Notes: generated from the letters alone by a model not told the origin. Counted from the first letter of the stretch, positions 35,301 through 43,856 are shown. The stretch: 56,451 nt of DNA from Betaproteobacteria bacterium (GCA_903970165.1 CAJCHZ010000007.1:1-56451); one strand, 5' to 3'. Program-made: numbers and translations.

Positions 35301-35322
35301 AAAAAAGTGGGCTTGCGCCCAC
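35301..35322 (-). terminator. Attenuator-like intrinsic terminator in the rimP-nusA leader
   Basis: On the minus strand GTGGGC-GCAA-GCCCAC is followed by TTTTTT (A6 at 35301-35306). It lies between the predicted promoter (35356-35384) and the rimP start (35248), with no minus-strand gene upstream, so it looks like a leader attenuator rather than the end of another gene. Confidence 0.6.
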
Positions 35323-35355
35323 CCATTCGTGCGACCCGCTTCAGAGCGAAATAGC

Positions 35356-35384
35356 AGTATATTCCGCCTTCAAGTCAAAAGCAA
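35356..35384 (-). promoter_or_regulatory. Predicted sigma70-type promoter of the rimP-nusA-infB operon
   Basis: Minus strand TTGCTT (35384-35379), 17-base spacer, TATACT (35361-35356). The predicted transcript start near 35349 gives a leader of about 100 bases. A TTGACT also occurs at 35378-35373 with poorer spacing. Confidence 0.5.
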
Positions 35385-35547
35385 GATACGGCCCAAAATC
35401 GGGGCCATTTCTGGCGCGTTGGGGCCATCGTGGCTTTCCATCAACACTCGGCATGTCTCTTTACGCACAGCAGCCTCTGTTGCACGTGTAAACCTCCTAA
35501 AATCAATCGCATAGTTCTGGCAACGCGCCTGCTTCCTGGTACGTGCA

Positions 35548-36489
35548 GTGACACCATTGTCCAAAATCGCCTTCGTCCCTCTCATCGCCTTGTTGGCTTG
35601 CGTAATCGCCTATGCGACCGTGAGTCCCCGCTCCATGGGATCCTTGGCCCATCGCGTTTTCGCTTCAGGCTCGCTCGCCCGCCACTCTCCACCCGGACGG
35701 TTGGAAAAACTACCGCCCATCACGTTCTGGGCCTGGGAACGCCCCGAAGACATGCGATACGTCTCACCCGATCAAGCGGCCATCGCCTTCCTCGCCAAAA
35801 CAATTTATCTCCATTCACCGTCCGCGGATGGCGTCACGGGTTCATCCGCCATTTTCACGGTGCGTCCTCGACTCCAGCCTCTGCGTGTCCCGCATGGCGT
35901 GCCACTGATCGCCGTCATCCGTATCGAATCGGGGCCCGAGCCTCGCTCTGCGCCTGCCCAGCAATTCATCTCGCCCCTCCATGACTTTTCTTATTCCGGC
36001 GCGCAGCGCGCTCTCCTCGCCGAGGAGGTCGCCGCCCTGCAATCTTTGCCCGGCATATCCGCGGTCCAGATCGATTTCGACGCACCCGCCAGCGCACACG
36101 CTTTCTACGCCGCGCTGCTTCAGGACGTGCGCGCCAAACTTTCTCCCTTTCTTCCTCTCTCCATCACCGCGCTCGCTTCCTGGTGTATCGGCGATCGCTG
36201 GCTGGACCAGCTTCCACCCGCAACAATCGACGAAGCCGTGCCCATGCTTTTTCGCATGGGGCCCGATGCCGCCAATGTCGCCAACTTTCTTCACTCCAAC
36301 GGCAATTTTCCCGTTGCTGCCTGCCGCGGCAGTCTCGGCCTATCCACCGATGAATCTCTTTCGAGGGATCTGCTGACGCCCGAATACTCGGCAACGTTTG
36401 ACGCGCGCCAGAATCGCATCTACATCTTCGCACCACACGCCTGGACACCATCCGACGCCGAAAAAATCCTCAAAGAGTGGCAACCATGA
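35548..36489 (+). CDS. DUF3142-family protein, exported
   Basis: A 313-residue protein starting at GTG. Residues 5-25 form a signal anchor (IAFVPLIALLACVIAYATV). The body follows the DUF3142 pattern: PITFWAWERPEDMRYVSP, VPLIAVIRIES, LPGISAVQIDFDAPASAHAFY, PLSITALASWCIGDRWLDQLP and AVPMLFRMGPD, which looks like a TIM-barrel-type glycosidase-related fold. Conserved acidic residues (VQIDFDA) might be catalytic. No function is known. Its stop overlaps the ATG of the next gene (ATGA), a coupling that probably reflects a conserved pair. Confidence 0.75.
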   Translation: MTPLSKIAFVPLIALLACVIAYATVSPRSMGSLAHRVFASGSLARHSPPGRLEKLPPITFWAWERPEDMRYVSPDQAAIAFLAKTIYLHSPSADGVTGSSAIFTVRPRLQPLRVPHGVPLIAVIRIESGPEPRSAPAQQFISPLHDFSYSGAQRALLAEEVAALQSLPGISAVQIDFDAPASAHAFYAALLQDVRAKLSPFLPLSITALASWCIGDRWLDQLPPATIDEAVPMLFRMGPDAANVANFLHSNGNFPVAACRGSLGLSTDESLSRDLLTPEYSATFDARQNRIYIFAPHAWTPSDAEKILKEWQP

Positions 36490-38921
36490 AACGCCGCATC
36501 GCCCGTACGTTCGCCGCCATGCTCCTTGCTTTCCTGCTGATCGTTCCTCCGCCGCTGTCGCTGGCCTGCGGCCCCGATTTCAATGCTCCCATCTACACCG
36601 ATTTTATTGCGCCCGACGTCCGCGACGCGAGCTACGCAGCGGGCAAGCTTGGCCTACTGGAAACGGGTTATTGGCACATTTACTTGTTTGAGGCCTACCG
36701 GAATCTCAGCGGCAGACCCTTCAAGAAATCGGAACTGGCCGCGCTCGGACTCCAACCCGCTGCGGAATCGCCTCAATATGAAACGCCGCGGCAAGCTTCC
36801 GGCGAGTCCGAGAATTGGATAAGCACCTGGGACACAACGCGTGCGAAGCTCCTCGGCGAGAAGCAGGGAGGTCCCCGCATGGACTTCGATCCCCTGGGAA
36901 TAACCCGCGCTACCATGCACGATGAGCAATACACGGTTTATTACAACTGCCTTAGCGGGGCTTTCGAAAACGCCGTCCATACACTGCAAAGCCGGGTTTC
37001 TCAATTCGGCGCGCAAAGTCCGGTCGTCAAAGAATGGATCGGAGCGCAAGATCAAGTGTTTGAAAATTGTTCCAGCGACATGGGCTATCCGCCAAAACCC
37101 AAGCCCGCCGTGATTCCCGCTGCGGCTCATGAAGAAGATCCTGCTATCCTTCGCGCCGATCGCGCCTACCAAATCGCCGCCGCACTTTTCTACGCCGGCA
37201 ACTTCGACGCCGCCCAAAAAGCCTTCGAGGACATCAGCAAAGATTCCGCGTCTCCCTATCAAAAAATCGCCCTGTATCTCCGTGCCCGTGTGCTGATTCG
37301 CAAAGGCACTCTCGAAGCCAAAGACGCGGACTATGATGTTTCCGCTTTGTCGCAAGCCGAAGCTCAATTGCGTGACGTTCTCGCCGATAAAGACTCCCGC
37401 GAATTTCACCCTGCCGCCCAGCGGCTTCTTGGCTTCGTGCGCATCCGACTTCACCGCCAGGAGCGCTTCCATGAACTCGAAACCGCGCTCCTGGAAGCTG
37501 GCGATTCGAAATCGTTCGGCCAGGATTTAACCGACTACCTCTGGCTCCTCGATCGCCCGGTCCTCAACAAAACGATTACGCTTCCTCCCGCTTCCCCCAA
37601 TCAGCCGCCACAAAAAGGAGAGACGCGCGACGAATCCTCCCGCCTGCCGGCCGGCGACATGACCGACTGGATTTTCACTTTCCATGAAGGAGGCGAACCC
37701 GCATCGCAGCACTCTTTGCAACGCTGGCACGAAACGAAATCCTTGCCGTGGCTCGTCGCAACCATCGCCAAGGCATCCGCAGAGGATTCCTCGGCTGCGG
37801 AACTTCTCGCCGCCGCCGCCAAAATCGGCCCGGATTCTCCCGCTTATCTTACCGTCGCATTTCATCGTCTCCGCCTGCTGGAAGAATCCGGAAATCTCGA
37901 CGGCGCCCGACGCGGTCTCGACCGATTGATGGCCGAGCAGGGCTCCACGATGCCCATCTCGGCAAGAAATCAGTTTCGCGCCCTGCGTATGAAGCTCGCG
38001 GAAAATCTTTCGCAATTTCTCCAGTTCGCTCCGCGCATTTCAACCGACGCCACCGGGGTTGCGCCACTTCCCGCTGGAAAGTCCGATTACGACCCGGGCA
38101 CCCCGGAGTACGCCGTCACTCGCCCGCATTTCGATTCCGATGCGTCCGTTGTTCTCTCCGAAAAATTGCCTCTTCGTCTTCTGGCCGATGCCGCCAAATC
38201 CGCCGATCTTCCGCCTTCGCTACGGGCCGACATCGCCGTCGCCGCGTGGACCCGCGCCGTCCAGCTAAAAAACGGCGCAATCGATCGCGAAATGATTCCA
38301 ATCCTCGGTGAATTGATTCCGGAATTGAAAAATGACCTCGCGGAATATTCCGCAACAGAAGGCGACTCGCGCGAATTCGCCGCCGTCTTCGCGATTCTCC
38401 GCAATCCCGGCTTTCGGCCTTTCGTGACCGCCAGCCCGGGCCGCGCCTGGTTCAACAACACCAACGAAATGCACTTCAACTCCATCCAAAATTTCGGAGA
38501 CAACTGGTGGTGCTCCTTCGTCCCCACGCAAAAAAATCCGAACACCAACACCGGTTTCTATCGCATGTTTTCGAACCTGCGCCCTCCTCTGCAAGAGATT
38601 TACCCCGGCGGAGATGTTCCGGAACCAGGTTTTCTCTCTCCACAGGAAAAAAACATCGCCGCTGACGAAATAAAAGCGCTGGCGGATCTTCCCCCGGCTC
38701 CGCGATGGCTCGGCCAAATCACCATCTCCTGGGCCAAGTCCCATGCGGATGACCCTCGGGTTCCCGAAGCCCTTCACAACGTCGTCCGCGCCTGGCGCTA
38801 TGGCTGCACGGAAACTGCGCAAAACGATCCTGCCAACTATTCAAAAGATGCCTTCGAGATTCTCCACAAGAGCTACCCCGGCAGCGAGTGGACGAAGAAA
38901 ACTCCTTACTGGTTCCAGTAG
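36486..38921 (+). CDS. Large exported TPR/alpha-helical repeat protein, partner of DUF3142
   Basis: An 811-residue protein from the ATG at 36486, which overlaps the DUF3142 stop; an ATG nine bases upstream is possible. Signal peptide 1-28, mature N-terminus beginning CGPDFNAPIYTDF with Cys at or near the cleavage site, although the preceding residues are not a canonical lipobox. The body is helical with TPR-like stretches (AYQIAAALFYAGNFDAAQKAF, ALYLRARVLIRKG, RLLEESGNLDGARRGLDRL). The C-terminus has the Trp/Asn-rich segment NFGDNWWCSF and RYGCTE. Function unknown. Coupling with a DUF3142 gene suggests a two-component periplasmic unit. Confidence 0.72.
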   Translation: MKRRIARTFAAMLLAFLLIVPPPLSLACGPDFNAPIYTDFIAPDVRDASYAAGKLGLLETGYWHIYLFEAYRNLSGRPFKKSELAALGLQPAAESPQYETPRQASGESENWISTWDTTRAKLLGEKQGGPRMDFDPLGITRATMHDEQYTVYYNCLSGAFENAVHTLQSRVSQFGAQSPVVKEWIGAQDQVFENCSSDMGYPPKPKPAVIPAAAHEEDPAILRADRAYQIAAALFYAGNFDAAQKAFEDISKDSASPYQKIALYLRARVLIRKGTLEAKDADYDVSALSQAEAQLRDVLADKDSREFHPAAQRLLGFVRIRLHRQERFHELETALLEAGDSKSFGQDLTDYLWLLDRPVLNKTITLPPASPNQPPQKGETRDESSRLPAGDMTDWIFTFHEGGEPASQHSLQRWHETKSLPWLVATIAKASAEDSSAAELLAAAAKIGPDSPAYLTVAFHRLRLLEESGNLDGARRGLDRLMAEQGSTMPISARNQFRALRMKLAENLSQFLQFAPRISTDATGVAPLPAGKSDYDPGTPEYAVTRPHFDSDASVVLSEKLPLRLLADAAKSADLPPSLRADIAVAAWTRAVQLKNGAIDREMIPILGELIPELKNDLAEYSATEGDSREFAAVFAILRNPGFRPFVTASPGRAWFNNTNEMHFNSIQNFGDNWWCSFVPTQKNPNTNTGFYRMFSNLRPPLQEIYPGGDVPEPGFLSPQEKNIAADEIKALADLPPAPRWLGQITISWAKSHADDPRVPEALHNVVRAWRYGCTETAQNDPANYSKDAFEILHKSYPGSEWTKKTPYWFQ

Positions 38922-39147
38922 CAAGCCGGCCGTCAACAAGCGTTTCTTACGCGAGGCCTTCGCGCATATCCGGGCGCACGTCTGGGCACACGCCTGGCGA
39001 AGATTCGTATCCCTTATCGCGTTGACAGCAGCCACGGAAAGTGCAGTCACGAGATAACAAATAGCGAAACAAATGTTTCAGTGTTAAGATGCGCACTCGT
39101 TGTGCACACCAGCCCGATGTCAGCGCCACGAAGAGAGGTACAGAACG
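38922..39147. other. Intergenic region before the M19-like gene
   Basis: No gene and no strong terminator. AGAGG stands before the ATG at 39148. A TTGACA at about 39023 has no matching -10 at normal spacing, so no promoter is called. Confidence 0.4.
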
Positions 39148-40341
39148 ATGAATCGCCGGACCATGTTGAGCACTGCAATGAGAGGCGCCGCGGCAGCTGC
39201 GGTTGCGCCAACCCTGACACGCGCGGCAGCAGGCGCTGCGATGCTGAACCGCGGCAGATACCGCCTTTTTGGCGAAGCCGCCGCTGGAGCCGATCCGACA
39301 TACTCCGCGCGCGCCGTCGACCTCGTCCAGCGCTCCACCGTCATCGATATGCTCGCGCCGCTCTGGATCAGCCCTTCGCTCACACAAAAATTTCTCGGCG
39401 ATCCCGACAACTTTACCGCCGCCGATTACGCGCCCTACAAACAATCCGGCATCAACGTGTTTCACATCGCGATCGGCACGGGGGGCACCGACGCCTATCT
39501 CGAAACTCTGCAGTTCCTATCCGGCTATAACAATTTCCTCGCGCGCCACGACAACTGGTTCGAGCGCGTGGAAACCCGCGACCGCCTCGACGGCATAAAG
39601 TCCTCCGGAAAAGTCGGCGTCATGCTCGGCGTGCAAAACGCGGAGCATTTCCGCAAACTCGAAGACGTCGATTATTTTTACGGTATCGGCCAGCGCGTAT
39701 CCCAGCTTACGTACAATGCGCGGACCCTGATCGGCAACGGCAGCACCGAGCGCCGCGACGACGGTCTCTCCGACTTCGGCCTCGCTATCGTCGAGCGCAT
39801 GAATAAACTCGGCATGGCGGTAGACGTCTCACACTGCGGCGACAAAACGACTCTCGACGCCTTCGACGTCTCCAAGAAACCGGTCCTCATCACGCATTCC
39901 AACTGCCGCGCCCTCAATCCCACGCACCCGCGCTGCAAAACCGACGAAGCCATCAAAGCCATGGCCGCAAAAGGCGGGGTCATGGGCATTACCGAAGTCC
40001 GGATGTTCGTCAGCCCCAAAGAGCCCACGACGATCGAAACCATGCTCGATCATTTCGATTATGTGACGAAATTGGTAGGCGTCGAGCATCTCGGCGTCGG
40101 CAGCGACATCGACCTGGTCGGCTACGATGGCATGCCCCCCGAAGAAAACAAACAGCTCCGCGCCAGCTACAAAGGGAGCTACGGCTTCCGCGATAAGGTG
40201 GACATCGACGGCTACAACTACGCCAAGCGCCCCTTTGATCTTGCCGAAGGCCTGATCCGCCGCAAGTACTCCGACGCCAACATCGAAGCGATCCTCGGGG
40301 GAAACTTCCAACGCGTCCTGAAACAAATCTGGACTGCCTAA
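39148..40341 (+). CDS. Peptidase M19 (renal dipeptidase-like) family protein with altered metal site
   Basis: A 397-residue exported protein; the ATG at 39148 has AGAGG upstream and opens MNRRTML, a Tat-like signal (twin Arg, then AAAAAVAP). Barrel features of M19 are present: VDVSHCGDKTTLDAF, KPVLITHSNCRALNPTHPR, GGVMGITEVRMF, VGVEHLGVGSDIDLVG, and the closing ILGGNFQRVLKQIW. The first metal-binding motif, normally DGHND in strand one, reads VIDMLAPLW here, and the bridging Glu block reads LGVQNAEHF. Two of the usual zinc ligands are therefore missing or shifted. It may be a mono-metal or non-hydrolytic member. Confidence 0.82.
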   Translation: MNRRTMLSTAMRGAAAAAVAPTLTRAAAGAAMLNRGRYRLFGEAAAGADPTYSARAVDLVQRSTVIDMLAPLWISPSLTQKFLGDPDNFTAADYAPYKQSGINVFHIAIGTGGTDAYLETLQFLSGYNNFLARHDNWFERVETRDRLDGIKSSGKVGVMLGVQNAEHFRKLEDVDYFYGIGQRVSQLTYNARTLIGNGSTERRDDGLSDFGLAIVERMNKLGMAVDVSHCGDKTTLDAFDVSKKPVLITHSNCRALNPTHPRCKTDEAIKAMAAKGGVMGITEVRMFVSPKEPTTIETMLDHFDYVTKLVGVEHLGVGSDIDLVGYDGMPPEENKQLRASYKGSYGFRDKVDIDGYNYAKRPFDLAEGLIRRKYSDANIEAILGGNFQRVLKQIWTA

Positions 40342-40369
40342 GCGGCTAACGCCGACTGGCGTTAGCCGC
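40342..40369. repeat. Perfect 12-bp-stem palindrome after the M19-like gene
   Basis: GCGGCTAACGCC (40342-40353), loop GACT, GGCGTTAGCCGC (40358-40369). No T-run, so a REP-like or mRNA-stabilising element is more likely than an intrinsic terminator. The outer sequence GGAGTGCGGC (minus strand) is shared with the repeat at 29286-29309. Confidence 0.6.
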
Positions 40370-40444
40370 ACTCCGTTCGACGGAACGATGTATCCTTCCC
40401 CTACAAAGAGGTAGTTCCAAAGAGGAAGTCCATGGAGGTCGCCC

Positions 40445-41572
40445 ATGCACAGGAAATCGAGGGGCGGTTTCGCAGCTGGGTTGGCGCTTTTGGTGGCGAC
40501 AGGAGTGCTTGCTGGCGCAACGCGCGCGCAGGAAATTGCTGTCACGGAGATGCGGCTGCCCACACATTCCTCCGGCAAGAAAGGGCTGGAGGCGGTGATG
40601 GTGCGCCCTTCGGATGCGGCGCCGCATCCGCTGGCCCTCATCACGCATGGAACGCCACGTGAACCAAGCGAGCGCGACGATATGACTCCTCTGCGATGGA
40701 TACCGCAGGCGCGCGAATTTGCGAGGCGCGGATGGACGGCAGTGATTGTGATGCGGCGGGGATACGGAGATTCCGGCGGAGGTTATGAGGAGGACGGGCA
40801 TGTTTGCGGCCGCAATCCGGATTTCGTGGGGCCGACAAAGGAGGCCGTGAAGGACCTGCGCGAGGCGGCGGCTTACCTTGCGACGCGCCCGGAGGTGGAT
40901 CCCTCACGCATGATCAGCATTGGGGTCTCGACAGGCGGGATGTCCATGGTGGGACTCTCCGCCGACCCGCCGCCCGGACTGACGGCGGCGATCAGCTTTG
41001 CCGGAGGACGTGGCTCGAGAGCGGCGGATGAGGTTTGCAACCCGGGAGCACTGGTAAGCGCGTTTGGCGAATTTGGCAGACGTTCGAAAGTCCCCATGCT
41101 TTGGATTTACGCGGAAAACGACCATTTTTTCGGGCCGCCGGTCGCGAAGGCTCTCTATCAGGCGTTCACACAGAGCGGAGGAAAGGCCAAGTTCATCCTG
41201 GCCGGGCCGTTTGGTGAAGACGGGCATTCGCTGTTCTCGCTGCGGGGAATACCGATATGGGCTCCGATGGTGGATGATTTCTTGCGGAGTCAGAACCTGG
41301 TGCTGCGGGATACGCCACTGGAGGTGCGTGCTCCAGCTGTGGAACCGCCCGAGTATCTTTCGCGCGACGGACGCGAGGAGTTTAGAAGATATTTGTTGAG
41401 CGCTCCGCACAAAGCATTTGCGGCTTCGGCGGACGGAGGAGTCGGAATGTACGTTGGACAGCGCACGACGCAAAATGCGGAGAAGCACGCTCTGGAGAAT
41501 TGCAAAAAAGCTGCATCGAAGAATGAAGCGTGCGCGATCATCATGAGGGACGACGAGAAGGCGCCTAACTGA
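40445..41572 (+). CDS. Exported alpha/beta hydrolase with short C-terminal extension
   Basis: A 375-residue secreted hydrolase. Signal peptide 1-29 (ends ATRAQ). Fold markers: LALITHGTPREPSERD (oxyanion region), RGWTAVIVMRRGYGDSGG, nucleophile Ser in SIGVSTGGMSM (GxSxG), acid in MLWIYAENDHFF, and catalytic His in FGEDGHSLF. It resembles dienelactone-hydrolase/acyl-peptidase-type enzymes. The last ~60 residues (HKAFAASADGGVGMYVGQ, NAEKHALENCKK, ACAIIM) resemble DUF4189-like modules and are not part of the hydrolase fold. The substrate is unknown. Confidence 0.82.
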   Translation: MHRKSRGGFAAGLALLVATGVLAGATRAQEIAVTEMRLPTHSSGKKGLEAVMVRPSDAAPHPLALITHGTPREPSERDDMTPLRWIPQAREFARRGWTAVIVMRRGYGDSGGGYEEDGHVCGRNPDFVGPTKEAVKDLREAAAYLATRPEVDPSRMISIGVSTGGMSMVGLSADPPPGLTAAISFAGGRGSRAADEVCNPGALVSAFGEFGRRSKVPMLWIYAENDHFFGPPVAKALYQAFTQSGGKAKFILAGPFGEDGHSLFSLRGIPIWAPMVDDFLRSQNLVLRDTPLEVRAPAVEPPEYLSRDGREEFRRYLLSAPHKAFAASADGGVGMYVGQRTTQNAEKHALENCKKAASKNEACAIIMRDDEKAPN

Positions 41573-41687
41573 TTTCCAGAAAAAGCGGCCCATCGGCGTA
41601 GTAGCCCTCCTGCCAGGCTTGCGCAACAAGCCGGAGACAATCGAATGATTTGCTCCATGGCAGCGGACTTTTTAATGCTTCGTTCAT
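41565..41687 (-). CDS. Possible 40-residue small protein
   Basis: Minus-strand frame from the ATG at 41687 (GAGG just upstream): MNEALKSPLPWSKSF, then helical DCLRLVAQAWQEG and YYADGPLFLEIS. The residue composition looks protein-like, with Trp, Tyr and an amphipathic helix, unlike the Arg/Ser-rich shadow frames nearby. It overlaps the end of the hydrolase gene by eight bases. I do not recognise it. Confidence 0.3.
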   Translation of the reverse strand: MNEALKSPLPWSKSFDCLRLVAQAWQEGYYADGPLFLEIS

Positions 41688-41756
41688 GCCTCGGTAATGT
41701 GTGTCTCGTAGCGTCGCCTTTTCCCTCCGGCCCATCTTCCATGCAGAGGAGAAATC

Positions 41757-41987
41757 ATGTCCAAACACGCAGCGGAACACCATCACAAGGCAGCTGAACA
41801 TCACGAGCATGCGGCGCGGCACCATCGCGAAGCGGCAAAGCACCACGAGGCGGGCGACCATGAAGCGGCCGCTCATCATGCCCACAGCGCCCACGGGCAT
41901 CTCACACACGCCACACATCACTCCACCGAAGCGGCCAAGACGCACGTGGAACATCACGGACACAAGTCGAAGGCGGCTGGAGCTTAG
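41757..41987 (+). CDS. His-rich small helical protein
   Basis: A 76-residue protein with about 24 His and many Ala/Glu/Lys. The first 35 residues repeat an AAxHH-type pattern (KHAAEHHHKAAEHHEHAARH), which would place His on one face of a long helix. No signal peptide, so cytoplasmic. GAGGAGAAATC before the ATG is a strong RBS. Similar small His-rich proteins in soil bacteria have been proposed to bind Ni, Cu or Zn, but no function is shown here. It is convergent with the aldolase gene. Confidence 0.8.
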   Translation: MSKHAAEHHHKAAEHHEHAARHHREAAKHHEAGDHEAAAHHAHSAHGHLTHATHHSTEAAKTHVEHHGHKSKAAGA

Positions 41988-41995
41988 AGCGCTGT

Positions 41996-42772
41996 TTAAT
42001 CGAACAGATCGGGCTGTTCGCGGATGATGCGGTTCCAGAGCGGTTGAAACTGGAACCAGCCAACCATGGGCAGCCCCACTTGGCCGCGCGTGTGTTTTGC
42101 TGTTTCGTGCGGAATTTTGTGTGGTTCGCCCGCTGCTTCCGCGAGCAATTGCGCCTGACAGGAGCGGTCCATGGTGATGAACCACCAGGCGGCCTCATCC
42201 ACGGTCTGGCCGACCGTCAGCAAGCCGTGGTTGCACAAAATGGCGGCCTTTTTGTCGCCGAGCGTTTTGGCGATGCGGTCGCCTTCGTCGGTGTCGTAAA
42301 CCACGCCCGTATAATCATTAAACACGACATGATCTTCATAGAACGCGCAGGCATCCTGCGTGAGAGGATCGAGCAGACGGCCCAGCGAGGACCATGCTTT
42401 GCCGTTCAGCGAATGCGAATGCGCCGCCGCAATCACATCGGGACGCGCTTTGTGAATACGGGAATGAATCGCAAACGCGGCCATGTTCACTTCGTGGTCG
42501 CCCTCCACAACCTCGCCGGCATCGTTCACGAGAATCAAATCCGAAACGCGAATCTGGCTGAAATGCATTCCGAAGGGGTTCACCCAGAAGTGATCGAGCC
42601 GCTCGGGATCGCGCGCGGTGATGTGTCCCGCAACGCCCTCGTCAAAGCCGCACTTTGAGAACAGGCGAAAAGCTCCCGCGAGTTTTTCTTTGCGGTGGCG
42701 GCGTTCTTCCGCGGGCGTGGCGAAAACCTGGGGTCTTGGCATTCGTTCGAGTCGTGATTTCGCTTGCGGCAT
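41996..42772 (-). CDS. Class II aldolase/adducin family protein
   Basis: A 258-residue zinc-dependent aldolase-fold enzyme (fuculose-phosphate aldolase/L-ribulose-phosphate epimerase superfamily). Metal ligands: VIAAAHSHSLNGKAWSS (His-x-His) and AAILCNHGLLTVG (His). FDEGVAGHITARDP and INPFGMHFSQI-like (VNPFGMHFSQI) are typical of the adducin-like branch. The substrate is unknown. It follows skp on the same strand, but the bidirectional terminator at 42913-42946 separates them. Confidence 0.88.
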   Translation of the reverse strand: MPQAKSRLERMPRPQVFATPAEERRHRKEKLAGAFRLFSKCGFDEGVAGHITARDPERLDHFWVNPFGMHFSQIRVSDLILVNDAGEVVEGDHEVNMAAFAIHSRIHKARPDVIAAAHSHSLNGKAWSSLGRLLDPLTQDACAFYEDHVVFNDYTGVVYDTDEGDRIAKTLGDKKAAILCNHGLLTVGQTVDEAAWWFITMDRSCQAQLLAEAAGEPHKIPHETAKHTRGQVGLPMVGWFQFQPLWNRIIREQPDLFD

Positions 42773-42912
42773 GGTGCCCTCCCGAAAAGGTTTTGCCTAC
42801 TATATCGAATTCCGGCGACGCGTGACGATTGTTTCTCGCGCCTCACCAGGCCCCGCCGCCGTCCAACATCCAGCCAACCCCGACGCGCGCGAGCAGGGCG
42901 AAGAGCTCACGC

Positions 42913-42946
42913 AAAAAAACGCCTCCGGAAAAACCGGAGGCGTTTT
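42913..42946. terminator. Bidirectional intrinsic terminator downstream of skp
   Basis: A7, then ACGCCTCCGG (42919-42928), loop AAAAA, CCGGAGGCGT (42934-42943), TTT. On the minus strand it ends the bamA-to-skp block with a seven-base T-run; the + side has four Ts. Confidence 0.85.
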
Positions 42947-42992
42947 GGAAAGCAAGCGCCGACAGAGCTGAGCTCCCGCCCTCAGAAAATGC

Positions 42993-43646
42993 CTACTTCT
43001 GCGGCTTGGCAGGCGTGGTAGCGGCGGGCTTGGCCGGAGTCGTGGCAGCCGGCTTCGCCGGAGTGCTACTGCCCGCCTTCACCGGATACGCCGTGTCGTA
43101 CAACTTGATGATGTCCTGCGTCACATCAATCTGGTTCGACGCATAGAGAATCGGCGAGTTTTGCCCGGAGGTATCCAGAACAACGCTGAAACCATTCTCC
43201 CGGGCGTAGCGGTCGAGAACGTCCACCATCTTGCGGCCAATGCGCTCGAGTACTTCCTGCTGCGCTGCGCCGGCGTCTTCCTGGAAATCGTTGCGGCGGC
43301 GATCGAGGCGCTGCGTGAGGCGTTGGCCCTCGGCAGTCAGCCGCTGGACTTCCTCATCGCTCAACTTTCCCTGGCCGGACTGAAGGCGCTGCTGCAGTTC
43401 GTTGATCTGCTTGGTAAGACCATCAATTTCGGCGGAACGAGGCGCAAACTGCGATTGCAGTTCGGCGGACGCCTGTTTGCCTTCCGCAGTGTTCCCAATC
43501 GCGCCGCGCAGATTAATGATGCCCACCTTGCTTGCCGCGGGTACGGCGGCGCCGCCCGCCGGAGCCGCTTGCGCCCAGGCTCCTGCCGTGCCAAGCAGGC
43601 AAACGGCGGCCAGAGCTGTAGATCTCAATACCATTCTCAAATTCAC
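42993..43646 (-). CDS. OmpH/Skp-family periplasmic chaperone
   Basis: Periplasmic holdase for outer-membrane proteins. The start is GTG 43646, six bases after AGGAG, giving a 217-residue precursor with signal peptide LRSTALAAVCLLGTAGAWAQ. The body opens SKVGIINLRGAIGNTAEGKQA and continues as a long coiled coil (LTKQINELQQRLQSGQGKL, RRRNDFQEDAGAAQQEVLERIGRKM), closing ENGFSVVLDTS. An extra tail repeats AKPAATTP. In many diderms skp follows bamA; here the 4.6-kb propeller gene stands between them. Confidence 0.88.
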   Translation of the reverse strand: MNLRMVLRSTALAAVCLLGTAGAWAQAAPAGGAAVPAASKVGIINLRGAIGNTAEGKQASAELQSQFAPRSAEIDGLTKQINELQQRLQSGQGKLSDEEVQRLTAEGQRLTQRLDRRRNDFQEDAGAAQQEVLERIGRKMVDVLDRYARENGFSVVLDTSGQNSPILYASNQIDVTQDIIKLYDTAYPVKAGSSTPAKPAATTPAKPAATTPAKPQK

Positions 43647-43856
43647 TTTATTCTCCTTGTAGTTATAGCTGGCCCGATGTCTTCGAGACAAACCAGCGCC
43701 AACGTTTGATTGGCCTTAAACTTTTCCGCTCGCCGGCGCGTTCCGCGGGCACCACGCAAACTTTGAAGTATAGCCGAGCGGCTCCCGTTGCTGCAATCAG
43801 AAAGAGCTTTGCCCTTTCGCGGTTCCCACCGTTTTCAGTCCCGCGCTGAGAAACCC

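Noticed and set aside
35370..35585. 71-codon minus-strand frame upstream of rimP
   Set aside because: It overlaps the predicted rimP promoter and the DUF3142 start, and shows no family features.
43000..43075. Tandem short repeats, considered as CRISPR or a DNA repeat array
   Set aside because: They encode the AKPAATTP tail of the Skp-like protein and have no spacer structure.
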